64,000 bases of DNA from Pseudoalteromonas prydzensis (GCF_001661495.1 NZ_BDDT01000001.1:434001-498000); one strand, 5' to 3'; shown: positions 52,308-60,394, numbered from the stretch's first letter. Notes: generated by a model from the letters alone, not told the origin. Program-made: numbers and translations.

Positions 52308-53946
52308 TTACCTGGCTATCCAGCCCACTCGCACTAACGAAAATGAAGATTCAAAAAATAGGCTAAAGGTCGCCAAAACTGGTCTAAAGTTCGATCCCGA
52401 AACCGATGTTTGGAAGCTAAAACACGGGGTCTCGCCGGTAAAAGTTGGGTGGTTAAGTTCGCTGAAGGACAATACTTTAGCTGCTGAATTGCGTGAGGGA
52501 TTAGCTTCAGCAGCGCGGAAACTAACTGTCTCCCGAATCACCCCTGCTAGTAAAGCTTGGAGTGAATACCTGTCCCGGAGTAACGAGGAAGTCACTAAGA
52601 GTAGTCTTATAGCGTATGTCGCATATGTACACAAGACCCAATCTGCAGATGTCAAGTTGTCTGTAATCAGCGGCACTCTTAAATACCTTCTTCCACTGAA
52701 TCGCAGTCGATACAAACCTTTAGTTGATCACTTCAAAACCGTGACCTTCCGCAGCGGTAACAGAAATGACTTCCTGAACCCCGAAACTGGTGCACTCAGT
52801 AGTACCGAGGACGGTAACCTTGTTAATGGTCTCCGACAGCATTATCAAGGCTTGTTGCAAGCAACAAGTAACTCTGATGATTCTGGACTGACTTATGCCG
52901 CTTGGTCCGGTTACTTCGGAGTTCGTTTACTGCATTTTACAAACCGACGTTTCGATACTCTATCTCAGATGAAGTGGAAGGATTTCATAAATATCCATAC
53001 ACAGGGTATCGAACTCATTCGGCACGAAGCTCGTTTTCCTAGAGCGAAAACACAGGATGGCGGTTTTCGTAAACAATGGGAAGGCTACCGCATTGAGCTT
53101 AATGAAGAATTGGTAGGTGAACTCAATATGTTTCGGAGCGTAACAGAACGTTGCATACTCCGCATGCTTCGTGAGAACGAGATAAAGCTAAGCGAAAGTG
53201 ATTTAGTCATACTCTCTAAGGAGTGGCCACTGCTTTGTCAACCCAATGCATTTCCTGGTTGCTACCAGAGCATGGAGCTGTTGAAGTGGCCAGATCAGAT
53301 GTCATTATTTACCGCAGCAAAGGGACCTGGTCTGCACATGACTTCTAATACATTCAGTTCACAGACTCGAAAAGTGCTTAAAGCCATGGATATAAAGAGC
53401 GAACGAGTCTCAGACTTTAGCTATGGGGCGCGCCGTCAACGTCATACGTTGGGCACTTCAATGGCCATCGAAGGGCATGAGGATGCGGTGATTGCAAAGG
53501 CGTTAGGTGTAATTGATAAATCCACCGTAAAGGCATATAAGGATATGACTCCGGGGGCAATTGATACGATCGACCGCATTATGAGTCCTGTTCTTGGCCC
53601 ACTCGTCGATGTTGCCATGGGTCGCGTGATTATAAATCGTGATGAAGCGGATGCCCAAGTGACTACCGATGGCATCGACGCGATAGGTGCGTGTAAGCAT
53701 TGTCAGCAGCAGTGTAAAAGTAAGGAGTTGTCAGCGCCGTTTGCCTGCTATCCATGTGATCTGTTCCGACCAATAGCGTCAGGGGAACACAGTAAGGTAC
53801 TGAATGAAGCCGTACAGCATTACAAGCGTGAGGTGAAGCGTGGCGCACGTCCGTTTCAATTACGAGGTTGGTCAAGAGTTATCCGTTACATCCAGCTAAC
53901 TATCATTGCTTGCCACAAATTCAATCAGGAGCAATCGGATGTCTAA
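52291..53946 (+). CDS. tfp: tyrosine-recombinase-fold protein of the element
   Basis: A protein of about 551 residues; ATG 52291 overlaps intA by 17 bases, and an in-frame ATG at 52261 would give 561. The C-terminal part resembles a tyrosine recombinase, with NRRFDTLSQMKW in the box I place and GARRQRHTLGT near residue 380 in place of the usual His-x-x-Arg-His. A Tyr in VKAYKDM could be the nucleophile, but the catalytic set looks incomplete, hence the idea of a structural partner. Near the C-terminus is a Cys cluster (CKHCQQQC, then CYPC) that may bind zinc. Its stop overlaps the start of intB. Confidence 0.75.
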   Translation: MTITSNYLAIQPTRTNENEDSKNRLKVAKTGLKFDPETDVWKLKHGVSPVKVGWLSSLKDNTLAAELREGLASAARKLTVSRITPASKAWSEYLSRSNEEVTKSSLIAYVAYVHKTQSADVKLSVISGTLKYLLPLNRSRYKPLVDHFKTVTFRSGNRNDFLNPETGALSSTEDGNLVNGLRQHYQGLLQATSNSDDSGLTYAAWSGYFGVRLLHFTNRRFDTLSQMKWKDFINIHTQGIELIRHEARFPRAKTQDGGFRKQWEGYRIELNEELVGELNMFRSVTERCILRMLRENEIKLSESDLVILSKEWPLLCQPNAFPGCYQSMELLKWPDQMSLFTAAKGPGLHMTSNTFSSQTRKVLKAMDIKSERVSDFSYGARRQRHTLGTSMAIEGHEDAVIAKALGVIDKSTVKAYKDMTPGAIDTIDRIMSPVLGPLVDVAMGRVIINRDEADAQVTTDGIDAIGACKHCQQQCKSKELSAPFACYPCDLFRPIASGEHSKVLNEAVQHYKREVKRGARPFQLRGWSRVIRYIQLTIIACHKFNQEQSDV

Positions 53947-56332
53947 AGACTTTCATTTTGACAGGTTGCAGGTTAATGCTGAGCAGTTCATCACTGAGAT
54001 GAAATCGGTGCCTTTTCCCTTTGGCTCGTTCGGCAAAACATGGGTTGATGATAACTGGCCGCACTTTACCTTTTCACGTCATGGCGTTAATTCAAAAGAT
54101 ATCAAAAACTACGCACCGGGAGAGCTATTACCCCAACCAATACGGAATTTCGCCAAGGCTTGGGGAGTTTGGTGTATTACCCAATATAACAATAATGCGC
54201 CACAATTTGCGTTGCATGTATCGCCTATCAAACTGATTGAGCTAGCGCTTCGAGAGGAAGGTCTCCCGTTAAAAATCAGCAGCTTTACCGAGGCAGTATA
54301 TGATCGCTGTCTTAGTTTGATAAAAAAGCACCATCGTGGCCTAGGACGGCGAACAACTCAAGAGCACCTAAATAAACTCGTAAGGTGGCTCAATTCACGC
54401 ACGGATTCTGAACAATTGATCCCTCGCTACATTGCTACACGGCACCCCTATCGGGGTAATACCCCGCACTATGTGGATAATACTGCTGAAGAACGGCGAA
54501 GGTCGAGGATTCCGGACAGTGAAGTAATGCTGGCAACTGCCGAGATTTTCTCGACGGTGATGCCATCAATGGCAGAAATGGAGGCGGCAGAAGGTAGCTT
54601 AAGATTTGACAGTTTCGAAAAACGTTTCGTCGCCTCATGTTGTGCACTACTCATGATAGAGCCTGCCCGGTACGGTGACATTTTCCTACTGGAGCGCAAT
54701 TGTGTCGTGGAGAAAACCGATGATAAGGGGAAAACCTACGTCGCGCTGCGGTATCGTGGTAGTAAGGGCCACCCAGACTTTCATAAGGCGATACCTGAAA
54801 CTACAGTCCCCTTGTTGAAACGTGCCGTTACTTGGTTGCAACACATGAGTGAACCAGGCTTGGTCTTGGCTCGTTTCTATGCCAATCCTAACATAGCGTT
54901 GAAAGATCTTATTGCTGGAACGGGATTTTCAGTACCAAAGTACCTTGAACACGCTAAACCTATATCTTTATGGCAACTCGGAACGATCGTCGGTGTTTAT
55001 GATTGTAAACCTAAAGATGAAAGGCTGAGTAAGGCTTGGGATGTATGGGGTGAGTCAAATAAAAAGAGTCCAGAGGGCCAAGATCTAGAAATATCAATGG
55101 AATTGGCTGCGGTGGCATTAAATGTGCCATTGAGCGCTGCAAAGACACTCGGTTTGCCATCGCCGCTGACATTGAATTCATTACATGGTTTCTGGATCAA
55201 GCGGCAGCAAGAAGCCATGGATAATGGTTACCGCTATCATCTCGGCGCTGAGCATAAAGGTAATGGCAAACGCATACCACTCAGTTCTGCTCTGATAGTG
55301 CCAACCGGTGCAATGACCGGAAGAGGAAGACCCAAGCCAGATTCAAGCTCACAATCAAGGCCATCTGGTATAGGTTCCAGCTCAGGATTATCGCTGTCTT
55401 TCGCAAATGTAGGATCGTGGTTTACGCGTCGCTTAACAGGCAAAGGCAGTGCTACCTCTATCTTCAAAAATATGGGTTACCCAGAGGACTATTCTTTAAA
55501 TAGTCATGGATTTCGTCATTGGCTGAACACCGCCGCTCAAGAACAGGGAATGAGTGATTCTCTTATTGCACTTTGGTCTGGACGTGCCAATAAGAAAACC
55601 AATTTTGTTTATGACAACAAAACTGAAGATGGACGTCACGAACACAACCTTAGTGTGCTAGGTGACACTGACGAGGCGGTAAATATTATTGTGGTTCCTG
55701 AAAATGCAGCGGAGTTTCGAAAGAAAACTGGTCGCAATGGCCTGACACCAACCTTGGCGTTACCTGACGAGGTTGAAGAAAATGGTGAGCCAATCACATC
55801 ATTTGTCTTCAAGACAGCCCATCGGATGCGTACAGGTTACTGCGTTCAGCCTCTTGAATTAGTTCCTTGCAAGAAATTGGAAGGATTGGACTGTGTGGGT
55901 TGCAATAAAAGCTGTCACGTTAAGGGAGATCTGGACGACCTGAATGTGTTGCAAGAGGATCACGCAATACAAGCATACCGCCTGCATTCTGTGATTAAGC
56001 GCCGGGCAACGGGCGTTCCTGTTGATGACAGGTGGTTGGAAACACACGAACGTCGATACGCTAAGCGCACAGCTCTTTTGTCTCTCCTAACTGATAACAG
56101 TATTGAAGATGGCGCTGTGATTCGCGCAATCAATGATGAAGATAATCAATACCTTGTAACAAATGCTGCAATGACACAATCGATCACGATTCTCCCTCAC
56201 TTGCCGGATTTACGGGAAAGGCTAGAGGCTGAAGAACTCGCCAAACAGCCGATTCAAGAGACCAATGCGGGTGATGAAACTGTTTATGAGTTCTGTCCGG
56301 AAGCTTTTTTAGCTGAATTAATGGAGTCGTGA
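53939..56332 (+). CDS. intB: large tyrosine recombinase IntB of the element
   Basis: A 797-residue tyrosine recombinase. I chose ATG 53939, preceded by AGGAG with good spacing; an in-frame TTG at 53906 is unlikely. Catalytic residues are Arg244 (EPARYGDIF), HGFRHW at 523-528 (His523, Arg526), a Trp in ALWSGR and Tyr558 in NFVYDNK, so the set seems complete. A Ser/Gly-rich low-complexity insert lies near residues 465-490. The C-terminal third has a Cys cluster ending in CVGCNKSC, similar in idea to that of the preceding protein. It is longer than common phage integrases. Confidence 0.85.
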   Translation: MSKDFHFDRLQVNAEQFITEMKSVPFPFGSFGKTWVDDNWPHFTFSRHGVNSKDIKNYAPGELLPQPIRNFAKAWGVWCITQYNNNAPQFALHVSPIKLIELALREEGLPLKISSFTEAVYDRCLSLIKKHHRGLGRRTTQEHLNKLVRWLNSRTDSEQLIPRYIATRHPYRGNTPHYVDNTAEERRRSRIPDSEVMLATAEIFSTVMPSMAEMEAAEGSLRFDSFEKRFVASCCALLMIEPARYGDIFLLERNCVVEKTDDKGKTYVALRYRGSKGHPDFHKAIPETTVPLLKRAVTWLQHMSEPGLVLARFYANPNIALKDLIAGTGFSVPKYLEHAKPISLWQLGTIVGVYDCKPKDERLSKAWDVWGESNKKSPEGQDLEISMELAAVALNVPLSAAKTLGLPSPLTLNSLHGFWIKRQQEAMDNGYRYHLGAEHKGNGKRIPLSSALIVPTGAMTGRGRPKPDSSSQSRPSGIGSSSGLSLSFANVGSWFTRRLTGKGSATSIFKNMGYPEDYSLNSHGFRHWLNTAAQEQGMSDSLIALWSGRANKKTNFVYDNKTEDGRHEHNLSVLGDTDEAVNIIVVPENAAEFRKKTGRNGLTPTLALPDEVEENGEPITSFVFKTAHRMRTGYCVQPLELVPCKKLEGLDCVGCNKSCHVKGDLDDLNVLQEDHAIQAYRLHSVIKRRATGVPVDDRWLETHERRYAKRTALLSLLTDNSIEDGAVIRAINDEDNQYLVTNAAMTQSITILPHLPDLRERLEAEELAKQPIQETNAGDETVYEFCPEAFLAELMES

Positions 56333-56333
56333 G

Positions 56334-56756
56334 GTGGCAGCAAAACTAAACCTAAATAATCAACAAGTATCGATGATCTGCAAGATTATCGTTACCTGGT
56401 CAGATGGTGAAAAACTAACTTGGCAACGTTTGACGAAGGAAATCAAGGCCAGGATGTCTCTTGATGTGACACGGCAAACGTTGTGTAAATACTTTTCTGT
56501 CAAATACGAATACGATCTTAGGAAAGAGGCACAACGTGCTGGTGAACCATCTGGGCGCAACCCACCGTTCTCTGCTACCGAAAACGATTTACGAAATGAA
56601 ATTGCACGATTACAGCGAGAAGTCAGTGAGTTAGAGCGTAAGGTTAATGTTCAGATTGTCGCTCTTAATCGTGCCAAGGTAAACGCTGCGAAACATAACC
56701 CACCAATCCTCCCTCATATTCTTTTTCAAGCTCCTGCTGAAGAAAATCGAGAATAG
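56334..56756 (+). CDS. srap: small coiled-coil recombination accessory protein of the element
   Basis: A 140-residue protein starting at GTG, one base after the intB stop. The N-terminal half looks like a helix-turn-helix DNA-binding region (WQRLTKEIKARMSLDVTRQT), and residues about 83-118 are a coiled coil (NEIARLQREVSELERKV). Its size, coiled coil and place after three recombinase-like genes fit the auxiliary protein of strand-biased circularizing elements, or TnpC of Tn554. It probably steers or stimulates recombination. The symbol is given by analogy. Confidence 0.65.
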   Translation: MAAKLNLNNQQVSMICKIIVTWSDGEKLTWQRLTKEIKARMSLDVTRQTLCKYFSVKYEYDLRKEAQRAGEPSGRNPPFSATENDLRNEIARLQREVSELERKVNVQIVALNRAKVNAAKHNPPILPHILFQAPAEENRE

Positions 56757-57125
56757 GAAACTCCGATGGGAAAGGTTAATTATGGACTGATGATGCTTCA
56801 GCTTGGCAACGGAACAAACGATCACGCCAATGTGTTGATTTTAAGGCTAAGTAGGGTGTTGGCACTGCAAAGTAGAAGCTTGCTCAATGACAATGAAGTA
56901 GCAAGATGTTGGGGTTAAGCACCACCTGTGGGGGGAGGAATGAGTCTCATAAGGACATACTTTTTGCGCTGATTGGTTTCTAACAAGGACGAAACTGCCC
57001 CAAGATGAGTTAACGTAAATGCTCTAAGGGCGGCTTTGAGCGAAAACCAGTCATTGTAGTTCGAGCAATTTTACTTCGTATTGATATACTAATGTCATGA
57101 TTAAAGTTGATTTTATGGTTGGACG
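56757..57125. other. 369-bp gap between recombination genes and mercury cargo
   Basis: The boundary between the element core and its cargo. It holds one possible small gene (56766-56918) and otherwise no clear structure; the end contains the merR promoter region, with an AT-rich stretch before the start at 57126. Confidence 0.45.
56766..56918 (+). CDS. possible 50-residue protein after srap
   Basis: ATG, 50 codons and a stop, beginning MGKVNYGLMMLQLGNGTNDH, 9 bp after the srap stop, with AGGAAA as a possible ribosome site. No family is recognised. It could be a real small gene of the element operon or a chance frame. Confidence 0.25.
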   Translation: MGKVNYGLMMLQLGNGTNDHANVLILRLSRVLALQSRSLLNDNEVARCWG

Positions 57126-57503
57126 ATGAAAACAATAGGCAAGTTGGCTAAAGAACTTGATATAGGCGTAGAAACTATACGGTTTTATGAGCGGGAAGGC
57201 TTGATAAAACAGCCTCAAAAACCTCAAAATGGTTATCGTGTCTATGACGACTCAATCACCAAACAATTACAATTCATCTGTAAGGCCAAAGCACTTGGCT
57301 TTACTCTAAAAGAAGTGGCTTCATTGATGTCAATGGATGGCGATTGTGCCAAAGTAGAATCCCTAGGCTTGCTGAAATTGAACGTAATTCAAAATAAGAT
57401 AGCTGACCTTCAACGCTTAGAAGTCGTCATAAAAGAAATGACTAATTCATGCCGCAACAATAACGATCAATCTCACTGCCCAATAATCGATTCGCTAAAA
57501 TAG
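57126..57503 (+). CDS. merR: MerR, Hg(II)-responsive regulator
   Basis: A 125-residue MerR-family protein with the N-terminal winged helix (GKLAKELDIGVETIRFYEREG), a dimerisation helix and the three mercury-binding cysteines Cys74, Cys109 and Cys118. Their spacings of 35 and 9 residues equal those of Cys82, Cys117 and Cys126 in Tn501 MerR. It should repress, then on Hg(II) binding activate, the promoter found directly downstream. Unlike classical mer operons, where merR is divergent, here it is in the same direction as its target. Confidence 0.9.
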   Translation: MKTIGKLAKELDIGVETIRFYEREGLIKQPQKPQNGYRVYDDSITKQLQFICKAKALGFTLKEVASLMSMDGDCAKVESLGLLKLNVIQNKIADLQRLEVVIKEMTNSCRNNNDQSHCPIIDSLK

Positions 57504-57505
57504 TA

Positions 57506-57537
57506 TTGACTCCGTACCTACCTACGGAGTTCATACT
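57506..57537 (+). promoter_or_regulatory. MerR-type promoter/operator before merC
   Basis: TTGACT at 57506-57511 and TCATAC at 57531-57536 are separated by an overlong 19-bp spacer, as is typical of MerR-activated promoters. ACTCCGTA at 57509-57516 and TACGGAGT at 57523-57530 form the dyad, very close to the classical mer operator. Confidence 0.88.
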
Positions 57538-57568
57538 CAAATCATTCAAATAATGTTAGACGTTAAAA

Positions 57569-57958
57569 ATGATTAATAAGATTTTAGATAAAGTTAGCTC
57601 AGGTGGTGTTTGGCTTGCGGCTCTTAGTTGTACGGGGTGCTTCCCCGCACTCGGCTCGTTAGCATCAGCATTAGGATTAGGCTTTCTCTCTCACTTTGAG
57701 GGAATTGCTGTAAATACCTTGTTACCTATATTTGCAACTCTGGCATTGTTGGTAAATTTGTATAACTGGTATAAAAACCAAAATCATGCGAGAGGTATTC
57801 TTGGGGTTATTGGCCCTATAGCGGTTTTGTTAACCCTCTATCCACTATGGCAATACGAATGGAGCACTTATTTGTTTTATGTAGGTATTTGTTTGATGAT
57901 TGTAATGTCCGTATTAGACATTGTTAAACCTTTGAAGGAGCAAACATGCAAAGTATAG
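57569..57958 (+). CDS. merC: MerC mercury transporter
   Basis: A 129-residue inner-membrane protein with four hydrophobic segments and the Cys pair of CTGCFPALGS at Cys21 and Cys24, matching the Hg-binding pair in the first membrane segment of MerC. It brings Hg(II) into the cytoplasm. The MerR-type promoter lies just upstream. No merA reductase, merP or merT is present in the element, so the usual purpose of uptake, reduction to Hg(0), is not covered here. Confidence 0.88.
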   Translation: MINKILDKVSSGGVWLAALSCTGCFPALGSLASALGLGFLSHFEGIAVNTLLPIFATLALLVNLYNWYKNQNHARGILGVIGPIAVLLTLYPLWQYEWSTYLFYVGICLMIVMSVLDIVKPLKEQTCKV

Positions 57959-58161
57959 AGTTAAATTCTACCATTACTTGCCCTGAGTGTGGCTTCAGTA
58001 AAACTGAAGAAATGCCAACCAACGCTTGCCAGTGGTATTATGAATGTGAATCTTGCAAAGTTCTCCTAAAGCCTTTGAAAGGCGATTGTTGCGTATATTG
58101 CTCTTATGGAACAGTGAAATGCCCGCCAATTCAAGAAGGTCAAAGTTGTTGCGATAGCTAA
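57946..58161 (+). CDS. GDCCVxC domain-containing (likely metal-binding) protein
   Basis: A 71-residue Cys-rich protein with ten cysteines: CPEC (12-15), Cys28, CESC (34-37), the family motif GDCCVYC (46-52), Cys59 and a CC pair near the end. This family often lies beside mer genes. A role in binding or trafficking Hg or another soft metal is inferred from the cysteines and the place. It overlaps merC by 13 bases and has its own AAGGAG ribosome site. Confidence 0.85.
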   Translation: MQSIELNSTITCPECGFSKTEEMPTNACQWYYECESCKVLLKPLKGDCCVYCSYGTVKCPPIQEGQSCCDS

Positions 58162-58378
58162 ATGACAGTCTATTAATGGCAATGAGAAGGCATAAAAAGA
58201 AATAGTGAAATGTCAGCAATCGTATCATTGCAGCCTTTATCACTAATTCACTCAAGGGCTGCTTTTGGCACAAAGCACGCATTCGTCCTAGCTCATAATT
58301 GTCCATCGATGAGTTATACATATAACTCGCCTTTGCCCCGAAATGTGTTTAGATAACTGCAAACCTTCATAAAGATAA

Positions 58379-58403
58379 TTTGTCCAACAGGCTGTTGGAC
58401 AAA
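58379..58403. repeat. 25-bp palindrome in the element right end (P1)
   Basis: Two 12-base arms (TTTGTCCAACAG and CTGTTGGACAAA) around a single central G. Shares the CAACAG/CTGTTG core with the palindrome at 58481. Confidence 0.85.
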
Positions 58404-58480
58404 CTCTAGTATCCAATTTTGCAAGAGTGAGGAGAGTGTTCAGTTGTTGCAAAATCACAACAGCTACCACCGACTCCAAA

Positions 58481-58501
58481 TTTGCAACAGCCTGTTGCAA
58501 A
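58481..58501. repeat. 21-bp palindrome in the element right end (P2)
   Basis: Arms TTTGCAACAG and CTGTTGCAAA around a central C. It lies about 100 bp from P1 and has the same inner core. Confidence 0.85.
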
Positions 58502-58523
58502 AATCAGTCAGAATCAAGAATGT

Positions 58524-58539
58524 CCAAACTTTAGTTTGG
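58524..58539. repeat. 16-bp inverted repeat in the element right end (P3)
   Basis: CCAAACT pairs with AGTTTGG around a TT centre, 22 bp after P2. Confidence 0.75.
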
Positions 58540-58850
58540 TCATGCATATTTGCAGGAACAAAGCGCTAAATTAAGTAATATTAGAGGTATTTCACCATCA
58601 TATCAAATGCATCAGGTTCCAGCATTAATACCAGCTTATTGATGATTATCAGTGTAATTTTATTTCAGAAATTCTGGGGCTCTAAGATCTGAAGTTTTTG
58701 CGTTTTTCGATAACCCCTCAAAATAGATTAAATAATAAGCAGCTAGAGCACCTGTTTCACAAACTTTTCATTAATTGTAAAGCTACATTAATAATAAATC
58801 ATTGTTATTAATTGACATAACTATAAATTCACCCTTTTGCTTTATAAAAA

Positions 58851-58861
58851 AGTAGCCATAA
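58851..58861 (-). repeat. right terminal inverted repeat of the element
   Basis: AGTAGCCATAA, the exact reverse complement of the left end TTATGGCTACT. Confidence 0.9.
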
Positions 58862-58867
58862 ATTGAT
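58862..58867 (+). repeat. right 6-bp direct repeat (ATTGAT) at the element boundary
   Basis: Second copy of the Ile-Asp codons of UmuC, directly followed by GAAGCG (Glu102-Ala103). Confidence 0.85.
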
Positions 58868-59824
58868 GAAGCGTTTTTGCACTTTAACGGCTTTACGCCA
58901 GTCATTAATGACTGGCACCAGTACGGCCAGTTAATTCGCCGTACTGTGTGGCGCGAAACTAAACTACCCGTTGGAGTTGGCTTCGGTCCAACGCCAACCC
59001 TTGCCAAAGCGGCTAATCATGCCGCAAAAAAACTCAGTGGCTTTAATGGGGTGGCCGTGATTGATGACGAACAATCGCGTACGACAATATTAGCAGCCAT
59101 GGATGTAGGCGATATTTGGGGAGTTGGCAGGCGTTTGGCTAAAAAATTAAAACTAATGAATATTAACAGTGCACTCGATTTAGCCCAGCAATCCCCATCC
59201 CATATGAAGCGCTTATTTAGTGTGGTACTTGCCCGTACAGTTGATGAGTTAAATGGCCGCCCAACCTTAAACTGGGATGACGTGAAGCACAATAAGCGGG
59301 AGATATTTTCAACCCGCAGTTTTGCAACTAGGTTAAGCTGCCCTATTGCTTTAAAAACAGCGTTAGTGAGTCATGCCATGATTGTTGCACGTAAGCTACG
59401 CGCCCAACACTCAGTCACTAAGCGATTATTGTTGTTTATTGCCAGCTCACCCCATGAGCAACATTACACAAAAAAATCGCTTATTTATGAACTCCCTCAC
59501 GCGAGTGCCGACAGTACTATTTTTGCTAATGCCGTAACCGCTATTTTCGAGCAACTGTATCAAGTGGGTATACGGTATTATAAATGTGGGGTTGGGGCAT
59601 TAGAGATAAGCACTGCGCAGTTTCAGCAACAAGATTTATTTAATCAAAAAACAGATAATATTAACTTGATGGCCTGTTTAGATGCGGTCAACAAACGTTA
59701 CGGTACAGATAGCTTAACGCTTGCCAGTCAGCAACAAACTAACCAATGGCATATGAAGCGCACTTTTTTATCGCCCCACTATACAACCCGCTGGCAACAC
59801 TTGCCGAAGATAGCGTGTTGCTAG
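58868..59824 (+). pseudogene. umuC: umuC 3' part, split by an integrated element
   Basis: Codons 102-419 of UmuC, from the catalytic Glu102 (EAFLHFNG) to the stop. The rest of the palm, the GVGFGPTPTLAKAANHAAKK stretch, the helix-hairpin DIWGVGRRLAKKL and the C-terminal DNA- and beta-clamp-contacting parts are all intact. It has no start of its own at the junction; TTG 58877 could allow weak internal starts. No frame damage is seen beyond the insertion, which suggests a recent or reversible event. It ends 4 bp inside the convergent gene at 59821. Confidence 0.93.
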
Positions 59825-60285
59825 CGCTGTAACTCAAACTGACAAACGGTATCGCTGTCTTCTACGCTATAGTGTAGGCGGCTATCAGCAATAAATCGCA
59901 GGGTCTGACTCGTATCAAGGTTATCGCTGTCGTTTTCACAACGCGTATGGCGCAGCGATAAAATGATGCTTTGCGTTGTATATTTATATTTAGTGGTCAC
60001 TAAACAAAAGTTTGCCACTTTATTGGTTTGCGTACCATTATGCAGGGCATTAAAGATGATGCTATTGCCAAGTTTAAAGCCCAGATCAGGATTACTGTCA
60101 TCAAGCCATGCCAGCGACCCAGGCGCGCATTGCTCCGCAGCACCGGCCACTAATTGATAGTTGCCCACTTTGCTATTCAACAAAGAAATAAACTGACTTT
60201 TATTACTGGGCAACTCAGTTTTAGCGTTGCCTAACGCGCTCATACATAAGCAAACGGCATACAATAGTACTTCACTATAACGCAT
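59821..60285 (-). CDS. hypothetical secreted protein
   Basis: A 154-residue protein with a signal peptide (cleavage near residue 21, SALGNA). The mature part has four cysteines, probably as two disulphides, and ends in FELQR. I do not recognise the family. It is most likely periplasmic. It converges on umuC and overlaps its stop by 4 bases. Confidence 0.65.
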   Translation of the reverse strand: MRYSEVLLYAVCLCMSALGNAKTELPSNKSQFISLLNSKVGNYQLVAGAAEQCAPGSLAWLDDSNPDLGFKLGNSIIFNALHNGTQTNKVANFCLVTTKYKYTTQSIILSLRHTRCENDSDNLDTSQTLRFIADSRLHYSVEDSDTVCQFELQR

Positions 60286-60394
60286 TAAAAACCTAACTAT
60301 TCATGGTGTGTAACATCAGCATAGCATAACTACAATAATTAAAATAACATCAATAACCTAAACACTTATCTAAGCTATTGAATAAAATCACGTA

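Larger units (their letters stand above)
50848..58861 (+). mobile_element. integrative element with tyrosine recombinases and mercury cargo in umuC (SE-like)
   Basis: An approximately 8.0-kb element with perfect 11-bp terminal inverted repeats, TTATGGCTACT at 50848-50858 and its complement at 58851-58861, between ATTGAT direct repeats. Core genes are two tyrosine recombinases, a protein with a degenerate recombinase fold and a small coiled-coil protein, all on the plus strand with overlapping or touching ends. This order is what I recall for strand-biased circularizing integrative elements (intA-tfp-intB-srap); Tn554-type transposons have a similar set. Cargo is merR, merC and a GDCCVxC gene. 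No DDE transposase, replication gene or conjugation gene is seen. Confidence 0.88.
58162..58861. other. non-coding right end of the element with palindromes
   Basis: About 700 bp without a convincing gene, AT-rich, holding three separate palindromes within 160 bp (58379-58539). The rest shows nothing recognisable. By position it may contain sites for recombinase binding, replication of the circular form or strand choice. Confidence 0.5.

Noticed and set aside
57995..58321. Minus-strand frame opposite the GDCCVxC gene
   Set aside because: Shadow of a well-supported Cys-rich gene with a ribosome site; no family features in the antisense product.
50848..58861. Element considered as an insertion sequence or Tn3/Tn7-type transposon
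   Set aside because: No DDE transposase, serine resolvase or AAA+ transposition gene; the recombinase genes are tyrosine type and the 6-bp repeats fit a recombinase core rather than a staggered-cut duplication.
50848..58861. Element considered as a plain Tn554-type transposon
   Set aside because: Tn554 has three transposition genes and typically enters radC; here there are four core genes, including a recombinase-fold protein, plus clear terminal repeats and a umuC target. Relationship is still possible and should be tested by phylogeny.
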